From assembly GCA_900765115.1 (NCBI GenBank), contig CAAFQK010000068.1, positions 1 through 54,923 on the forward strand: a DNA stretch of 54,923 nucleotides, in the 5' to 3' direction. Shown one piece after another: positions 52,623 to 54,923 of the stretch. The position numbers were made by a program, and so were the translations under genes. The notes beneath the pieces were generated by a model. That model saw only the letters and a program-made list of their open reading frames with translations, did no database searches and was not told the origin of the DNA. Position 1 is the stretch's first letter. Each line of letters starts with the position of its first letter. This DNA is from an uncultured Collinsella sp. (GTDB taxonomy: Bacteria > Actinomycetota > Coriobacteriia > Coriobacteriales > Coriobacteriaceae).

Positions 52623-53543
52623 CTACACGCGCAGATAGCGGCGCATGGCGATGGCGGAACCAAAGAGACCGATAATGACGCCGACCAGAATCAGCGCGGC
52701 GTAGGTCACCAGGTAGTACTGCATCGGCAGCGCAAACGACATCCAGCCGATGCTCTCCTGCAGACGCGGAACCATCAGGTTACGCAGCAGCTCCAGCACG
52801 CCGATGGAAAGCAGCGAGCCCAAAATGGCCTGCAGCACGCCCTCGGTAATGAACGGCCCGCGAATGAAGCCGTTGCTTGCGCCCACCAGACGCATGATCG
52901 CGATCTCACGACGACGCGCCGTAATGGACAGGCGAATCGTGTTGTTAATGAAAATGAACGCGATAAAGGTCAGCAGGCCGACGAGCACCACGGCGGCGAT
53001 ACGGATGTAGTTCGTCACCTGGAACAGGCGGCTCACTTCCTCCTGGCCGTACAGAACGCTCGCGTTGACGTCGCCGTCGTCCGCGATCTTCTGAAAATCG
53101 GCGTTCTTCTTGAGCTTCTGAGCCGTGCTCTCGACCATGGACGGATCGTCCATCTCGATGGCAAACGAAGCCGGCAGCGGGTTCTGACCGTCGAGCGCGC
53201 TCATGGTAGCGTCGGCGTTACCCGACATCTTGCTCGTGTACTCAGCCAGCGCGTCGTCCTTGTCCTTATACGTCACGGACTTGACGTTGCTCCACGTCTT
53301 GAGCTCGGCCTCAAAGGCCTGAACATCTGCCTGGTCGGCGTCATCGCTAATAAAGGCGTTGATGACGACCTGATCCTCGACGGTGCCGATCACGGAGTTC
53401 AGCATCGCGGAACCCATAATGAACAGGCCGATGATAAACAGCGAAAGGAAAATCGTGATAACGGCGCCGAGCGAGGTGGTCCAGTTACGGAAGAAGTGGC
53501 TGATTGCCTCTTTGAGCGAGTAGCCCACGTTAGTTGGTGCCAT
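52623..53543 (-). CDS. ftsX: Cell-division ABC permease
   Basis: A 306-residue membrane protein with one N-terminal helix (about 24-46), an outer domain of some 125 residues, then three C-terminal helices with the conserved ISARRREIAIMRLVGAS-like region (here ITARRREIAIMRLVGA). With FtsE it activates peptidoglycan hydrolases at the division site. Its ATG at 53543 lies 14 bp inside the end of ftsE, so the two are translationally coupled. Confidence 0.94.
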   Translation of the reverse strand: MAPTNVGYSLKEAISHFFRNWTTSLGAVITIFLSLFIIGLFIMGSAMLNSVIGTVEDQVVINAFISDDADQADVQAFEAELKTWSNVKSVTYKDKDDALAEYTSKMSGNADATMSALDGQNPLPASFAIEMDDPSMVESTAQKLKKNADFQKIADDGDVNASVLYGQEEVSRLFQVTNYIRIAAVVLVGLLTFIAFIFINNTIRLSITARRREIAIMRLVGASNGFIRGPFITEGVLQAILGSLLSIGVLELLRNLMVPRLQESIGWMSFALPMQYYLVTYAALILVGVIIGLFGSAIAMRRYLRV

Positions 53544-54750
53544 AGTTGCCGTAACCTCCCCTCTCCTGGTCGCGGATTACGTGGCCGCCCTCGAGGGCGA
53601 TCACGCGACGGTGCATGCTATCGACCATCTCGCGGTCGTGCGTAGCGACGATCACGGTGGTACCGGTGCGGTTAATGCGCTCGAGCAGCTTCATGATGCC
53701 CAGCGAAATCGCCGGGTCGAGGTTGCCCGTGGGCTCGTCGCAAATCAGCAGCGGCGGGCGGTTGACCATAGCGCGGGCAACGGCCACGCGCTGTTGCTCG
53801 CCACCGGAAAGCTGATCGGGCAGCGAGTCCATCTGATCGGCCAGACCGACCAGACGCAGCACCTCGGGCACCTGGCTGCGAATGACGCCCTTGGGCTTGC
53901 CGATGCACTGTAAAGCAAACGCCACGTTTTCGTAGGCGGTCTTTTGCGGCAGGAGCTTAAAGTCCTGGAACACGGCACCGATCTGACGACGCAGGAACGG
54001 AACCTTGCGGTTCTTGATCTTCATGAGATCCTGGCCAGCGACCAAAATGCGACCGCTCGTGGGCTTGACGTCGCGGTTGAGCGTCGACAGCAGCGTGGTC
54101 TTACCCGAGCCGGAGTGACCGACCAAAAAGACAAACTCGCCCGGATAGATCTCGATGTTGATGTCGTCGAGTGCGGGCTTGTTGGGCTGCGCCGGATAGA
54201 TCTTGGTGACGTGCTCCATAAGGATGACGGGCTCGACACCGGCCTGCTTGGCCATCTTTTTGCGGCTGGCCTGCGGGTCGATGGGCGCAAACACCGACGT
54301 GAAGTCGGGGTTGTTGAGCGCGTTGTCGAGACTTGCGACCTCGGCGGCCTGATCGCGCTCGACCACGGGAGCCGCAGGCTGCGTGGGGTCGGGAATGCCG
54401 GCAAAAAGACCGGACTGCGCGGGCTGCGGCGCGGGAGCCGCAGGGGCCATGGGATCGGGGATGCCGGCCATAGTAGGCTGCGGCGTGGCGGCGCTCATCT
54501 GAGGCTGAGCCACGCGAGCGGTCACCGTCTGAACAGGCTCAAAGCCAGCCGTGCCGGAAAGCGCTACATCGTTGTTGGGGTTGTAGGCAAAGGGATCTGC
54601 CGCCGGCTGTGCCTGATCTGCCGGCTGTGCGGGGATCGGGCTAAACAGCTGATCCTCTGAATCCGGAGTGGCGAAACGACTGCCCGCGACGCTCGGCTGC
54701 GTCTTGGGGGCTTCATCGCCCGCACCGGAGGTACGGAAGTGGTTACCCAC
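53530..54750 (-). CDS. ftsE: Cell-division ATPase with long N-terminal extension
   Basis: A 406-residue FtsE, about 175 residues longer than usual. The ATPase begins near residue 173 (VILMEHVTKIYP), with Walker A GHSGSGKT (211-218), LSGGEQQRVA and LLICDEPTGNLD. The extension is Pro/Ala/Gln-rich, probably disordered, with AGIPDP repeated at 95-100 and 117-122 and a final basic ASRKKMAKQ. The start is GTG 54750 with AAGGAG; internal ATGs at residues 166 and 178 would yield a normal FtsE, but the upstream frame is open, has a good ribosome site, and uses genome-like codons. It drives FtsX at the septum. Confidence 0.92.
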   Translation of the reverse strand: MGNHFRTSGAGDEAPKTQPSVAGSRFATPDSEDQLFSPIPAQPADQAQPAADPFAYNPNNDVALSGTAGFEPVQTVTARVAQPQMSAATPQPTMAGIPDPMAPAAPAPQPAQSGLFAGIPDPTQPAAPVVERDQAAEVASLDNALNNPDFTSVFAPIDPQASRKKMAKQAGVEPVILMEHVTKIYPAQPNKPALDDINIEIYPGEFVFLVGHSGSGKTTLLSTLNRDVKPTSGRILVAGQDLMKIKNRKVPFLRRQIGAVFQDFKLLPQKTAYENVAFALQCIGKPKGVIRSQVPEVLRLVGLADQMDSLPDQLSGGEQQRVAVARAMVNRPPLLICDEPTGNLDPAISLGIMKLLERINRTGTTVIVATHDREMVDSMHRRVIALEGGHVIRDQERGGYGNYGTN

Positions 54751-54923
54751 TGGTGCTCCTTATCGTCGTGCGTTTAAACTACATGAGCGCCTTGTATTTT
54801 AGCAGGATTGCCTTTGCTGCACATAAGAAGCATGGCGGGCTTTGGGTTCTGTCCGGCCGGGCACAGGGTTACCTCCCAAATCGTCCTCGGACATGTCGGA
54901 GCCCCCGTTGCGCGCTTCGCGCT
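54751..54923. other. Window edge, no gene recognised
   Basis: The last 173 bp contain the ftsE upstream region and no open frame or hairpin I can support. Confidence 0.5.

Overview
The window looks like a chromosomal segment of a high-GC, anaerobic, fermentative gut actinobacterium of the Coriobacteriia, most like Collinsella. This is inferred from gene content and style: an [FeFe]-hydrogenase, several sugar PTS systems, GltBD, an EFR1-type flavodoxin/ferredoxin protein, a serine/threonine kinase paired with an FHA protein, and an FtsE with a long N-terminal extension. There is no rRNA, prophage, complete insertion sequence or cas gene. Two tRNA genes (Glu-CUC and Gln-CUG) lie together near 42.7 kb.

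Layout. 0-4.4 kb: DUF1275 membrane protein, YgiQ-type radical SAM protein, CPBP intramembrane protease, and a shortened RelB/DinJ-like antitoxin whose 3' end runs into a repeat. 4.5-10.6 kb: a tightly packed minus-strand operon coding for a GltD-like flavoprotein with a NuoF-type iron-sulfur head, an [FeFe]-hydrogenase, an ABC substrate-binding lipoprotein and a permease-ATPase fusion. 10.9-15.4 kb: an alpha-glucoside PTS operon (EIIA, BglG-type antiterminator, EIICB, GH4 6-phospho-alpha-glucosidase) whose leader can fold as a terminator or an antiterminator. 15.6-19.3 kb: EFR1 protein and a DEAD-box helicase with a long RG-rich tail. 19.8-23.0 kb: FHA protein and membrane Ser/Thr kinase. 23.3-26.5 kb: copper module (CopA, CopZ-like, CsoR) with a CsoR-like operator inside the copA promoter. 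26.6-30.9 kb: zinc-ribbon membrane protein, amidohydrolase, a DUF559/AbiEi-like nuclease-fold protein, and an unknown protein. 31.3-37.5 kb: gltB-gltD. 37.8-40.0 kb: gpmA and an Nramp transporter. 40.2-42.6 kb: minimal rubredoxin, flavin reductase, smpB and a TPR protein. 43.1-48.6 kb: small proteins, then a MurNAc recycling operon (murR, murQ, murP, mupG). 48.8-54.8 kb: VanZ-like protein, serine recombinase, RNase R, ftsX and ftsE.

The most unusual feature is the number of intergenic palindromes. Family A is a 59-nt element found 11 times between 19.5 and 40.1 kb. Its 17-nt arms pair and show compensatory changes, and its 25-nt core varies. Where copies are adjacent (a pair, another pair, and a run of four) they are set at an 80-81 bp pitch with unrelated 21-22 nt spacers. 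The run of four and a single copy bracket the nuclease-fold gene. Family B hairpins have conserved outer ends but exchanged, still complementary inner stems. Family C has about 27-nt units with swappable palindromic cores. Family E is three palindromic units at an exact 62-bp pitch. These families look like maintained structural elements and are the best candidate for something undescribed here.

Starts were chosen by ribosome-binding sites and family alignment from memory. No database search was run, so family names rest on motifs visible in the translations.
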